Of a stretch of DNA of 64,000 nt, positions 38,446 to 49,542 are shown in pieces (positions within the stretch are counted from its first letter, which is position 1; each line of letters opens with the position of its first letter). The notes beneath the pieces are model-generated. The model was not told the DNA's origin and did no database searches. It worked only from the letters and a program-made list of their open reading frames with translations. A program made the position numbers and the translations under genes. Source of the DNA: Anoplolepis gracilipes (lineage: Eukaryota > Arthropoda > Insecta > Hymenoptera > Formicidae); contig NC_132972.1 in the NCBI RefSeq assembly GCF_047496725.1, positions 4,518,001-4,582,000 of the forward strand. Direction: 5' to 3'.

Positions 38446-38651
38446 GTTAACTTAATATTTGAGTGTCTGAATCTTCAAAGATCCATAGAAAGATATCAAG
38501 AAATAAATTATTGCAAGATTAGAAAATTCAGAGATTCAGTAGATTTAAAAAATCGTTTGTTGAAAACAGAAATTTTCATTATAAACATACAATTTTTTAT
38601 TACAAGATGAAAAGATCTTCAAAGATTGATGAATTCAAAGCCGTAGCTATC
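38446..38651 (+). repeat. Left arm of the 1.31-kb inverted repeat
   Basis: This 206-bp arm pairs with 39547-39755. One example of a difference: AAAATTCAGAGATTCAG here against AAAAAATTCAAAGATTCAG in the reverse complement of the other arm. Confidence 0.85.
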
Positions 38652-39546
38652 AAATCTTGTAAATAGTTTTACAGAATTTTATTGCAAGCATTTTTGTCTG
38701 ATAAAATTTATATATTTTTATTCAAAGGAATGCTTTTGATAATCATGAATTATTCGTATATATAAAATTTATTTTGCATAATAATTTTCATCGGTACACA
38801 ATAAATGCATGCAACTCAACTTTATTTCTCGTAACCGATCGCAATCCCCTTTTGACTAAAGTATTAACTGATTTTATAATACTTGACGAATTTATATTCT
38901 CTCGACAATGATCGACAATTTAAATAGTAAATATTGACTGCACATAATATTACTATCTCCGATAATACGTATATTAAAATTATTTATTTCAGCAAAGCTG
39001 GCATTTATTACGATAACACTTTAACTACTAACACTTATCTGAAATGTAGTATTAGAAAAACAATATAAATTTTATCAATAATTTATAATGCCTGTGATAA
39101 AATTCTATATTACATATTTATAAGATTTGTATTCATCATAATACGCGAATTTTAGAAATATCAACTCTCATATCACATGCATACATTTTAAGTAATTTGA
39201 ACTCTATTGTTATTTTCAATAATATTGATTTTGCAATATTGGCATATCAAAAAAAAAAGATTGAAAGTGCTTTCTTTATTTGACCTATAAAGTTTGCATA
39301 TATTATCACATCCAACTGCAATGCACACTAAAGACACATAAAATAAATATTATATAAAATTTTTAGTTTTATGTATATACTATCAATATTATGACAACAG
39401 AATCAGTCACTAGCATAAAATAATTTTTATGCGGTTTTGACTTTGGCATTCGAAGTCATTACTAGAGAAGCATTCTATTATATAGTGACTCATAAAATAA
39501 ATCTCTATTTCTTTTGAAATTTACAATCTTTAAATCTTTGAATTTA

Positions 39547-39755
39547 GATAGCTACGGCTTTGAATTCATCAATCTTTGAAGATCTTTTCATCTCGTAATA
39601 AAAAATTGTATGTTTATAATGAAAATTTCTGTTTTCAACAATCGATTTTTTAAATCTACTGAATCTTTGAATTTTTTCTAATCTTGCAATAATTTATTTC
39701 TTGATATCTTTCTATGGATCTTTGAAGATTCAGACACTCAAATATTTAAGTTAAC
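39547..39755 (-). repeat. Right arm of the 1.31-kb inverted repeat
   Basis: This 209-bp arm is the reverse complement of 38446-38651, starting at GATAGCTACGG and ending at GTTAAC. Confidence 0.85.
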
Positions 39756-41768
39756 AAATCTTTTTATTTATAAATATAAGATTCGTTTATGCAATTTCTT
39801 AATTACTTTAAATCTTTTAACGTAACATAAGATCTTTGTCGGGGGCCTAGAGAAACACAACGTAATCTATTCTTTAGAATAGCCACCTCAACGTTTCCCT
39901 TGAGCTCCCCTTAACGACCTTTCGAAGATCGACGGTGGCATGAAACTTGCTGGAAGCCGTAATCTTCCTTTATCGAGCGACCGTAAATCCGGGCACGTAA
40001 TGACGATCTCGATTCCGGGATTTCGTTAACCGATGAGAGCGCTAGAGATGGGAGGGGGGGGGGGACTAATGAAGCAGGTGTTACCACGAGAAAATAGCGG
40101 TGCGAATAACGCGGCAGGAATTCCGGTAACCCAACACTCGTCTACGGCTCTGTTTATCGCGGCTCGACGATTGTGAAACGCTGCCAAGTACAAAGCGTAG
40201 AAGGAACTACATTCGTTACCGTGACGCGTAAGGCTGCGGTTGTGGATTACATCACCATCTTACGTCCTCTTTGATCTAGTGTAAATTTTCAAATTGCGCA
40301 TGAAATTACAACGATTATGCAATAGCAAACACATCCGTTTGATTGAAACAAGAAATGGAAGAAAACCTGATTGAGAATTTCTGATGAAAATGGTTATATA
40401 AACATATAGAGAAACAGCAAGACTCACTTAAAAAATATTTCCTATCAATAAGAGAGAGAGGGGGAACTAAAATAATAAGTTATAAGAAGTGCATAATTAG
40501 GACCAGGAATCATATTTTCTTTATAATCGTACTAATTAACGTCAGAGACGTTTCGCACGTGCGCTGATCATAATTGAAGCTCAAAGCAATATGTATCCAT
40601 TCGACTGAAATGGTCTCCAGTCGGACATGCGACCTATTTGCAAGAAATTAATCGCCAACGTTAATATTCATGTCATCGTATCCCAATGGTATCATTTACA
40701 TCGCGACCGGCATGGAATTGGTTTAATGTGAAACGAGGTAGAAAGTATACATAGAGACGTATATTAGATATGGTATTTGCCATTACTATTGACTCTGACG
40801 TGTGTGTAAACACAAATCGTTGATATTTCAGGGGGGCGACAGCGGGAATTAGATGCAGCAATTGCATTGACCAATACTGTTTGTGTAAAACATCGACATT
40901 TCACATCGATTGCCGTACTCACGATATTTGTATCTCTACTTTTGATGTGCCATTTAGAGAGGACAAAATAAGGTTTTCTTATAAAGAAATATAATGTGCG
41001 ATATAAAGTCTTAGAAAGTCAGAAGTATAATATTTGCATATTATATATGCAAATATATAATATGAACATAATTGAAGATGTGACAATTTTAGATTATTGT
41101 AATATAATGTCTATTTAAATAATTGCTAATGATAATATATAACGGTAAAATTTTAATATATATATATGATTGATTAATCTTATTATTGAATATATATTTT
41201 TCATCAAGAATGTGCAAACTATTTTGAAAAGTTTATATACGTCATTAATTTGCAAATTATATGTATAATATAGATGTATGCGGATTTAAAAACATATATC
41301 TTTAATTTATATTCTTGAGATCACGTTTTATCAAGGTTATTTCTTTGTCAAATATTTCTTTGTTGAATTTAGAAATGCATGTATATATCTATTAAAAAAT
41401 ATATCTGTTATAGAAAGCATTATAAATATTAAAATTTGTAAGCTAGCATAGTACATTAAATAAATTTTGCGACTTATTTTCACAGTTTCGAAAAAGTTAT
41501 ATCTATAATATACACAATGCAATAAACTTATGAGGTTTGATAGAAAAATTATTTTATAATTCTCTCAAAATCACATTTTCTTTTGCTTCCTTCAGAAACC
41601 TATTATCTAATTCCATACTATTCTCTTCAGTATTTTGATTATTGATTAACCAATTATATCATGTTATCTATAGCTTTTTATATATTAAAAACACAATATG
41701 GTTTTATTTATCAACAATATCTTTCTTCATTCGCTAATTAGTTCACATGAATAATGAATACATATATA
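39756..41768. other. Gene-free stretch with GC patch and G11 run
   Basis: 39840-40270 is GC-richer and contains an 11-G homopolymer at 40054-40064. The remainder is AT-rich. Nothing else is supported. Confidence 0.5.
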
Positions 41769-42144
41769 CAGGGTGACCTTTAATTGGTGAAAAATCTGTT
41801 AATGGCAGATTCTTAAAATCATTTAAAGTCGATTTTTCCTCAATGAAAATATCGAGACGTCATCATTTTTTGCAAGTTTTCTTTTTCTATCATTACATGT
41901 CTTTGTAATTAAGCCTTAAATTAAAATTCTATTAGAGTAAACTCTATCTGAAATTAACTGAAGAATATAGTTTTGATAATTTTTTAACTTCGCGAAAAGG
42001 TTGGTTTGCGAAAAGCGCTTTTTTTCAATCACTTATAACTCGGAAATTATTGATGTCTCGACATTTTCGCTGAGGAAAAATCGTCTCCCAATAATCTCAA
42101 GAATCTGCCATTCGCAGGTTTGTCACAAATTACAGGACACCCTG
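41769..42144. mobile_element. Complete 376-bp MITE with CAGGGTG terminal inverted repeats and TA target duplication
   Basis: The left end reads CAGGGTGACCTTTAATTGG and the right end, reverse-complemented, CAGGGTGTCCTGTAATTTG. Both are flanked by TA (TATA). The inverted similarity continues inward for about 100 bp, including a shared AATGGCAGATTCTT block and a GATTTTTCCTCA block. There is no coding capacity. TA duplication suggests mobilisation by a Tc1/mariner-type transposase, which is inference from the target site. Confidence 0.85.
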
Positions 42145-43513
42145 TATATGTATACCTACCTCTTTTAATAATTCAAATAATATAACATAGATTCAGGGTT
42201 TAGCTTTAATTATATATTATTTCTTTGTTAAGAACAAATACTAGAAATACTAGAAATTTAAAAAATCCGACTTTTTATTATTCCTTTAACAATTTCCTTG
42301 CGAAAAGAGAGAGTTAATTCCACGATATATGAAATTGGAATATGAATGAACGTTCAATTTTTCTTGGGGCGGTCTCACGTATGTACATACACGTACATAC
42401 ATATTCGTCTACAACAACGCGGTAGTCGAGATCGATGAAATCGCAGGAAGTTAGCGTCAGAAATTCAAAGGAGATTTCTTCAAATGTCGGCGGGCAAACG
42501 CGGCTACTTGCATACGCGCCGATGCACGCGAGGATTCTCATCGATTATATGTGCCAGGTTAACGACGACGAGCACGACGACCACGACGGCGACGTATATG
42601 CGGGCGCGTATAAATAATGCATCATCGTGTCGTTCGAAGGAGACAGCCCACAAATATCCATGAAACGTCGATGGCAGCGATGACCTCGTGGCACTCGTGG
42701 ATCGTAGTTATCGTTCAACGCTCGTTCTTTCTAGAAGTATAATTTATGTAAAACAATGTAAGACAAGATCACCATTTTTATCATTTTGATCACAACGCGA
42801 GCGCAAAAGATATTTTCAATGGACTAAAATTTCAAGATTGTACATTGTTTTTCAGTTAAAGTTAAATAAATGACACGATACAATTGATTAATCAGTAATC
42901 AAAACAATAATATGGAATTAAGCTACAAGAAATAAGCTTCTGTAAAAGTAAAGTAAAAAAAGTTTAAATTTGAAAATAATTTATAAAAATATTTTTTTTT
43001 AATTTAAGTAAATAATTTTTCTTAATTGTTTGTAAAATAAATTCATTAAGGTAATATTAGTTATTAATCTACGTATCTTTAGCATTTAATTTATAAATAA
43101 CAGTTTATATTGAACACTATAAAACTTTTACGTAAATTTGGAATGAAAAAAAGATGAACAAATTTATTTATATTTATGATAAATATTAACGGTGCTTAAT
43201 ATATTACATTATATTACAGTATATTTCACCGTTAGGAATATCTCCATAAATCTTGCATTTATTTCCATATTTATTTATTTAACTATGTTTAATTAATTAA
43301 TTTATTTTATTTATTATATTTTATTGTATAATTACTCTTATTTTAAGTACTAATTTGAAAGGAGCCGATTTTAAATTCTGTTTGTTTTGAATTTAAATGG
43401 GAATGTTGTAAAATGATAAACACATTATTTCTCCTCCAAATTTAATTGTTATTTATCATTTTTATTGATACAGTTATTTGCGTATTATATATATATTAGT
43501 AATTATAAATTGA

Positions 43514-43860
43514 TAAATTAATTTTGATTTGCGTTATTTCTGCGATGGCTTGTGAACTTAATACACATACAAATCTGATTAAAAAATGTACATTTTTAGC
43601 CATGGATTTACATATTTCCCACATTGAATGAAAAGTTGGTAAAAAAATTCGATTGAATTCTGAATTGAAGATACATGAAAAATATAAAGATATTAAAATA
43701 TGTATATATAATTCGGTTTATCAATTTTTTATTTTAACGTGATTTATTTTAACGCGAAATATGTAAATCCATGGCTAAAAATGCATGTTTTCGAGGGAGA
43801 TTTGCACGTGTATTAAGTTTATGAACCACCGCAGAAATAGCGCAAATCGAAACTAATTTA
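43514..43860. mobile_element. 347-bp MITE-like element with about 100-bp terminal inverted repeats
   Basis: The left end (TAAATTAATTTTGATTTGCG) and the right end, reverse-complemented (TAAATTAGTTTCGATTTGCG), match. Similarity runs inward through TTATTTCTGCG, AACTTAATACAC, GCAAATCT and TTTTTAGCCATGGATTTACA. The ends are AT-rich, so the target duplication is uncertain. It has no coding capacity. Confidence 0.75.
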
Positions 43861-44819
43861 CGGAACATCGTGACGCCTAAAAACAGGCTTGCGCTCCATT
43901 ATTTGATTTATTGATGTTTTCGCATAAAACCGAGAAACAACGCGGCGCCTGGCCGCAGTGTTTGGCCAATTGTTTATATTGAACGCACACCACATACATG
44001 TTCGCTTTGTTAGCAAATAACGCGGTAACGATGACGTATATCTGGCACGAACAATTCAACACGCTTTAAGATTTACGTTACGCAAAACGAGACGCGAAGT
44101 CGTATTTTAATATAAATTATCAATGAAACATCTGAGGGAAAATAATAACCAATTCTAAATTGATGATTTTTATTTTTCCGTATATGCTAAATGCGCGAAC
44201 AACCCTGGTAAATATTTGATAAAAGCCGGTCTGCGGATTTTTGGCTTTGGTTGCGAACTCCAAGTCTGAGCAACAGACGGTGAGAAACTATTTATCGCGC
44301 AGAGCGAGGCGGGAATTTAGGTTTTCCACCAGTTTCGGCAAAAGTTCTCCGATGAGTTCGACGACGGCGCCAACTTCCTCCGGCAACAAAGCGACTACCC
44401 GGCCGTCACGGGCAACAAATAAACACCCCGGGGGATTACTCGCGATAATCGACGGTGTTCGTGAGTAATCGAAGTTTGCGACTGTTGGACCCTGAAGCGT
44501 TCTCGCGAGTAAGAGTGATTAGACACAGCGTAACATTCTCGTTGTATCTCGTTAGCGTTAGAACTCGTTGTGTTTAATCCGATTAGGATTTTCCTGCGAT
44601 CGTTGGCTTTTTAAGCCACCAAAATTTAATTATGATTATTTGCTATTATTAGTCAAATTATACAGGACAGCCTATATAAAGTGTGATAAGTAGTTTTCTC
44701 CGAAATGATTAAGGATAGCGAGAAAATTCTTTTTGCATTTTTATGATTTATTAGCGTCTTTTAAATGACAAACAAGGTATCGTCGCCATCTCTTAAAAAA
44801 AGTTACAAAAAATAAAACT

Positions 44820-45340
44820 TTATTTTTTTTTTTTTTTATATCAATCGATTCCTCGCAAGATTTTGCGTAAAAAGTTACAAAGGTATGATGAAAAAATGTA
44901 ATAGTTTACGAGATATTTTATATTTTAATTCAACATAATTTTATATAAAAGTATAAAATATCGTAAAATATTCATTTTTTTATTATCTTATCTCAATACT
45001 TAAATGAGAGAAATCAATTGATATGAAGAAAATACATAATTATTTTTAAGAAAAAATATATAACTGCTCATTATAAATTTATATTTTTTCTTAAAAACAA
45101 TTATGTATTTTCTTTACATCAATTGATTCCTCTCATTTAAGTATTGAGATAAGATAATAAAAAAATGAATATTTTACGATATTTTATACTTATATATAAA
45201 ATTATGTTGAATTAAAATATTGATTTTTCTTCTCATTATTCTGTGCTTAAAAAAATTAAAATTAAATTTTTAGTCGTCATACTCATCAAATTGTACGCAA
45301 AATCTTACAAAGGATCTATTTATATAAAAAAAAAAACAAA
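44820..45340. mobile_element. Palindromic fold-back element, about 520 bp, with 141-bp inner arms
   Basis: The inner arms 44920-45060 and 45080-45220 are near-perfect inverted copies around a 19-base loop, sharing TTATCTTATCTCAATACTTA and AATCAATTGAT blocks. Outside them, weaker inverted similarity continues (AAGATTTTGCGTA near 44853-44872 and its complement near 45297-45310) out to paired poly-T and poly-A tracts. There are no ORFs. It looks like a fold-back MITE; the RNA would form a long hairpin. Confidence 0.75.
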
Positions 45341-45830
45341 ATAGGGTGATTCCGCTAAAAAAAAGGTTTCATTTTTTTATATAGTTTTTATTTTGTATCA
45401 TCTTGCATACTGTTTTAAAATACATTTTACTGGCCATCTCAAATTTTTAATTTATATTATTTTCAAACTCACATCTCAACTTACGCTTTTGACTTTCTCT
45501 CAAACATTGCGTGCATCGTGCGCTCTGACGATCGTGTTAACAATTTGTGTCGAACAATCCAAGTTGTCGCGTCAAGGACTTTGACGAATTACACGAGGTC
45601 CGTGAACGAATCGTGCAGTTCAATCGATGGCGAATTGCAACTGATCGGACGTGACTGTGGTCGTTCTATGCGCGTGTCACGTCGACGCATCCTCCTCGCG
45701 AGCGGACGAATCGCCAGCACGTGCTTGCGGCAGAGTATCGTAAGCGCACTTTCGGCGATCCCGGTCACGAACCCGTCGTTTTCGCCATCGGGTGAGATCT
45801 CGCATTTCCGGCTGGCTCACACAATTTCCA

Positions 45831-45832
<2 letters not shown>

Positions 45833-45889
<57 letters not shown>
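45833..45889. repeat. (AC)n microsatellite
   Basis: About 27 AC units with one ATAC near the start, followed by (GTAC)n. It explains His/Thr and Cys/Val repeats in local frames. Confidence 0.95.
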
Positions 45890-45890
<1 letters not shown>

Positions 45891-46518
45891 ACGTACGTAT
45901 GCGCCGCAAACGTCGCGCTTCGACGACTATTGTTTCACGAGTCGCGACTCTACGCGATTGTCCGCAGCTCGTTACGATGCATTACGACGGAATGCCGTAA
46001 ATTTGCGGTTGGCTTTGCCGAGATCGAATTATTGTTCGTTTCGGAGACAAGAATGATTTCGAAGGTCGCGGAAGTGGATTCACTCTTTTTCAATCGAATT
46101 TTCAATTTTCGATATTGTTTAAAAAATGCTGCAATTTATTTAATACTGCTGTCACAATTTTTATTTTATATCTTGATTAACTTATATAAAGCTTAAAAAA
46201 TGACATTTTTTACGGATTATTAAATAATGATACATTAGAGAGAAACGTTGAAATTCAATTTATATGTTTTACAAAAAATAACGAGAATTAAAAGTTCAAG
46301 CGCTAGAACAGTGAATCGAATAAACAAGCAATCGCAAAATTAGATTGATGCCAATTAAATCTTTCCTCTCTGCGATTTTTATATCGCGTAATTTCGCACT
46401 CGTTGCACCGAAAATAGTTACGTGCAAGTCGCGTTGCAATCAGTTGAGCCCTTTGCTCGTCATTCATGAAGATTGCGTGCTGCTTCGGAAGCGAATGAAA
46501 CGGTGCATGAATTATGAC

Positions 46519-46548
46519 AAAGAGAGAGAGAGAGAGAGAGAGAGAGAA
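46519..46548. repeat. (GA)n microsatellite
   Basis: About 14 GA units just upstream of the promoter island. Confidence 0.95.
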
Positions 46549-47399
46549 AGTGAGAGGGGGAGGGAGATAAACTGAGTTCGCTGAATCATCATGGATGGAT
46601 ACCCGAATGAAACACACAAAGCGGATATCCGGCGGGTTCCAAGGAGATTCCGAGTTATCAAGCGAGTATATTATAATGTTATCAAATGGCTATTTCGACT
46701 GGATGCTAAATCGAATACAAATCTAATGACGAAATCCAATGATCTAAATTGACCTTCGATCAATGATTCTAAACTGATACTAGATACAGAGATAAAACGA
46801 GTATTGAACTGATAACATTCAAATAAATATAAATAAATTATTAAAATATCATTTAATAAAAAAAAAAAAAAAAAGTAATCCAAGTATCAAAAATAATAAT
46901 TAATTATCAAAGAAACAAATAGAAAATTTTTACCGAGCAAATACCAGACAAACATCAAACAGACGCAGACCCTGTATTAAATTTAATATTACACGAGAAT
47001 ATTAATTGAACACCAACTGGCCATCATTTTCGTCTCTACACGTAAGTTGATTAGACGGACAGTAGTCTGACAAGTCTGACAAAGAAACGTACATTAGAGC
47101 GAAAGAGAGAAAGGAACGTGCAGTCTCGAAGTCGATGCCAGGCGCGTGGGAGGTAGAGAGACGCCAGGGGATCGGCAACGAAGCGTGAGTGACTGTACTC
47201 AAACGTGCACACAAACTCACGCGAGCGATACACGTATACATGCATAAGGAGGTGGAATGAGCTAGAATGAAAACACCACAAGGAACACCGAGGGGTATCC
47301 GCGGCGGTGACTAGGTAGGAGTCACGAGTGCACGCCGCGGTGAAGAGAGACGAGAGACGAGAGACGAGCGGGCAACGGGTGGCAGCGCGAGAGACGAGA

Positions 47400-47470
47400 C
47401 GAGGTGAGGTGAGGCGAGGCGAGGCGAGGCGAGGCGAGGCGAAGCGGGACGAGGCGGGACGAGGCGAGCC
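47400..47470. repeat. GAGGC/GAGGT minisatellite in the promoter island
   Basis: GAGGTGAGGTGAGGCGAGGC-type pentamers repeat about a dozen times and decay into GCGGGACGAGGCGGGACGAG. This creates the long low-complexity frames on both strands. Confidence 0.85.
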
Positions 47471-47522
47471 TCGAGAGTCAGCAGCGCCGGTTCTCTCACT
47501 TGTTGAGCGTCGCCGCGAGTCG

Positions 47523-48171
47523 GTGAGTCGACGACGACGAGCGGAATCCAACGGGTCTGCCGACGGGGACGACGCGCGATCGCTCGGCGTTGCAAAAGTT
47601 GTTGGCGCGTTGCAAAAGTCCTCTCGTAGCGAGAGCGCGCGCGCGCGCGCGCGCGTGAAAGTCACGAGGGTCGCGGAAGTCATCGTCGGAGGGTTGACAC
47701 GGGTTGACGCGGCGAGTCGATACGCGTAGAGGGTGGTGCGTGCTGGTGGTGGGGACCGTACACACGCGGTACGGCCACGTGTGGCGACGCGCGCATCACG
47801 GTGGAAGCGAAAAGGCGACGGTATGCAACAGTGCGGTATTATTGCATTATTAATAATAAACGAGAGTTACGCGAGAGAGAGAACGAGAGAGAGCCTTCCG
47901 GCGAAGGCGACGCAGCTATTTTTGAGTGGTTGCGAGAGAATTTCTGCCGACCGCGCGCAACTGTCGGCGAACGCGTGCCCATCGTGATACCGAAGGACTA
48001 AGTATAATATTCGTATAATATCGTAGAGTGATGAGTTAAAGCAGTGTGACATGAAGACGACGTTGTAAAGTCTTGAAAGTTATCGAACTACTCCAAGTAT
48101 CGATCAGAGTATATATATCTTGTTGCTGTTTATATCTTCTCCGTCCATAACTCTACTATCGTCACTTCCAG
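47523..48171 (+). other. Possible 5'-UTR intron
   Basis: The donor at 47523 (TCG|GTGAGT) is near-consensus. The acceptor at 48170-48171 follows CTCTACTATCGTCACTTCC. Splicing would shorten the leader and join the GC-rich first exon to the part carrying the main ATG. The site scores were judged by eye and cryptic sites are common in GC-rich islands. Confidence 0.25.
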
Positions 48172-48825
48172 TCCTGGAAGTTATTCTTATTGTCACATGT
48201 TAGAATTGCACGCAGCGCACGTTGAGTAAAGTCACTCGTTCTGTCAAGAATCGTCATATCAAAGTGATCGGTTAAGGTGAATAAATGTGAAGTTCTGATT
48301 AGGTTGAATCACGAGCGCCGAACAAAGTCACTTCGGCAAGCTCGTCGTCGCTGTGTCGTCTGTAATAGCGTTTACCATTGTTATGCACGGTTATTGTTAT
48401 CGCGATTGTCGTGTATATCAGGATTGCATAACTGCCGGATGACAGTTGATTACATAATGATTCATTGGTGACCGGTGGCGCAGAAGGAGCGGTTGCTGAA
48501 GACAGACGCGAAAAGATTATATGAGCACGTGCTATGCAAGGGTATCGTCACGGGTGACATCTCGGTCTCGTGTCGATGTCGTCCGGATTAATTCGAGCCC
48601 CTTGATTTCAATATCGGCAAATGTAACATGTTTTTACGTCCTTCGTGTCGTAAAAATAAATCTTGTTATTACATGGACTAATTGTATGAAGGAAAAAAGA
48701 CGCGAGCAGAAAAACTTGATGACCATGGATACGGCTCTAGCTTCATAATACAATCCGGTTGGAAAACAGAGGTGAAATAGAGACGTCAAAGAGGACAACG
48801 AGAACAACGACGGAAGTAACACACC

Positions 48826-48955
48826 ATGGCAATGAAAAGCCAGAGACACCGGCACAACACCGGTACCAGCATCGGTTCCCCCAAAGCTCATTATCCCGCT
48901 ATCAGCCAGGCTTACTGGGCGCCCCAACCGCAAACCGCACCTTATTCCATCCCAG
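48826..48955 (+). CDS. Candidate alternative first coding exon (43 codons), probably of the same CELF gene
   Basis: An open frame starts at ATG 48826 in a strong context (ACACCATGG) and runs 43 codons to a donor, CCCAG|GTACTA, leaving one base (phase 1). The peptide begins MAMKSQRHRHNTG and ends QAYWAPQPQTAPYSIP: a basic start, then a Pro/Gln/Tyr/Ala-rich low-complexity tail, with no signal peptide or folded domain. Reading on past the donor in the intron gives a stop 21 codons later. The exon sits at the 3' edge of a GC-rich island, as expected for a first coding exon. Its donor phase equals that of the 49-bp CELF exon 21.5 kb upstream, so splicing to 63994 would give ...SIP-V-E-(H/Q) and an isoform lacking RRM1. 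I do not recognise this N-terminus in a known family. It could instead start a separate nested gene whose next exon lies beyond the window. Confidence 0.6.
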
Positions 48956-49493
48956 GTACTACTAGCTTATCAATCTTGGATAACACGCAAAACGATTGTT
49001 CATCGAGATTCGTTGCGTGAAAGTTGTTCGAAGTATATTCGAAGGCCGTATATGTTTATCGGAGTTAAGCGGAGTCAAAGATCGATACTCGCATCTCTTA
49101 TTTTTAATTAAACGTATTTATTCGATTTTCCACCTGTGATAATATTTTTATGATTTGCATATTAAGCAAATTATAAATATCTCAGGTCACGCATATATTT
49201 TTGGCTATTATGTTCAAATATTAATTCGAATTAACTGAGACTGTTTGTTTACGCTGAAGTGATACGATGTGTATCGGATTTTAAAAATAGATGGACAGCT
49301 TAATACAATATAAAGTAACAACGAATTTAAGTATAATTTTAAAGTAATTATAATAAAAATTTGTTTTTATGGTATAGAATATTTATTTTGATCTTTAAAA
49401 TGAAAATATTTAACCTTATTTATATTGAAATTATAAACCTTATTTATATTTTTATTATATTAAGTATAACTGACTCAAATGTAGATAAAAGAA

Positions 49494-49542
49494 TTTTAGC
49501 AACTTGCTACTGTCATAAAATGACAGTATCAAGTTGTTAAAA
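49494..49542. other. 23-bp-stem hairpin with 3-base loop
   Basis: The left arm (TTTTAGCAACTTG then CTACTGTCAT) and right arm (ATGACAGTATC then AAGTTGTTAAAA) pair at 21 of 23 positions. It lies 540 bp after the alternative exon's donor. It is shorter than a usual pre-miRNA and may be a tiny palindromic insertion. Confidence 0.6.

Larger units (their letters stand above)
38446..39755. mobile_element. 1.31-kb inverted-repeat element with nearly identical 206/209-bp outer arms
   Basis: The left arm (38446-38651) and the reverse complement of the right arm (39547-39755) agree with only a few differences. Examples of shared blocks are GAGTGTCTGAATCTTCAAAG and AAAGATCTTCAAAGATTGAT. The 895-bp interior is AT-rich and has no ORF of note; its flanks show weaker inverted similarity (GAATGCTT blocks), as if an older palindrome had kept or regained identity in the outer arms. 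It fits a fold-back or long-TIR nonautonomous transposon, or a hairpin-RNA locus. Confidence 0.75.
42145..47000. other. Mixed intron stretch between MITEs
   Basis: Apart from the elements at 43.5 and 44.8 kb, there are GC-richer islands at 42370-42730, 44200-44620 and 45480-46070. A TACAGGACAGCC motif at 44661 recalls the MITE end at 41.8 kb, but no partner end was found. No exon is supported. Confidence 0.5.
47000..48825 (+). promoter_or_regulatory. GC/CpG-rich promoter island and long 5' leader of the 48.8-kb exon
   Basis: This is the largest GC-rich, CpG-rich block in an otherwise AT-rich window, and it ends at the strong-Kozak ATG at 48826. It contains a GAGGC-type minisatellite, a (CG)n run near 47637-47656, GA-rich tracts and many CG dinucleotides. 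No convincing TATA box is visible. A strong donor (TCG|GTGAGT, intron from 47523) and a pyrimidine-containing acceptor (CACTTCCAG, exon from 48172) could remove a 5'-UTR intron. Upstream ATGs open short frames before the main start, notably 48277-48471 and 48521-48748, so the leader, if unspliced there, could repress translation. The long frames on both strands here reflect few AT-rich stop codons and low-complexity repeats. The transcription start cannot be placed by eye. Confidence 0.5.

Noticed and set aside
44241..44468. 75-residue frame ending near a GTGAGT donor
   Set aside because: It opens at TTG, not ATG, has no clear acceptor in front, and its sequence resembles no family; kept only as a GC island.
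45518..46196. + strand frames of 160 and 134 residues
   Set aside because: They run through the (AC)n microsatellite as His-Thr repeats in two frames and have no recognisable domain.
47051..47765. Minus-strand frame of 210 residues and its + strand counterparts
   Set aside because: Low-complexity Ser/Arg/Pro and Arg/Glu/Gly repeats come from the GAGGC minisatellite and CpG island; the island is better explained as promoter and leader.
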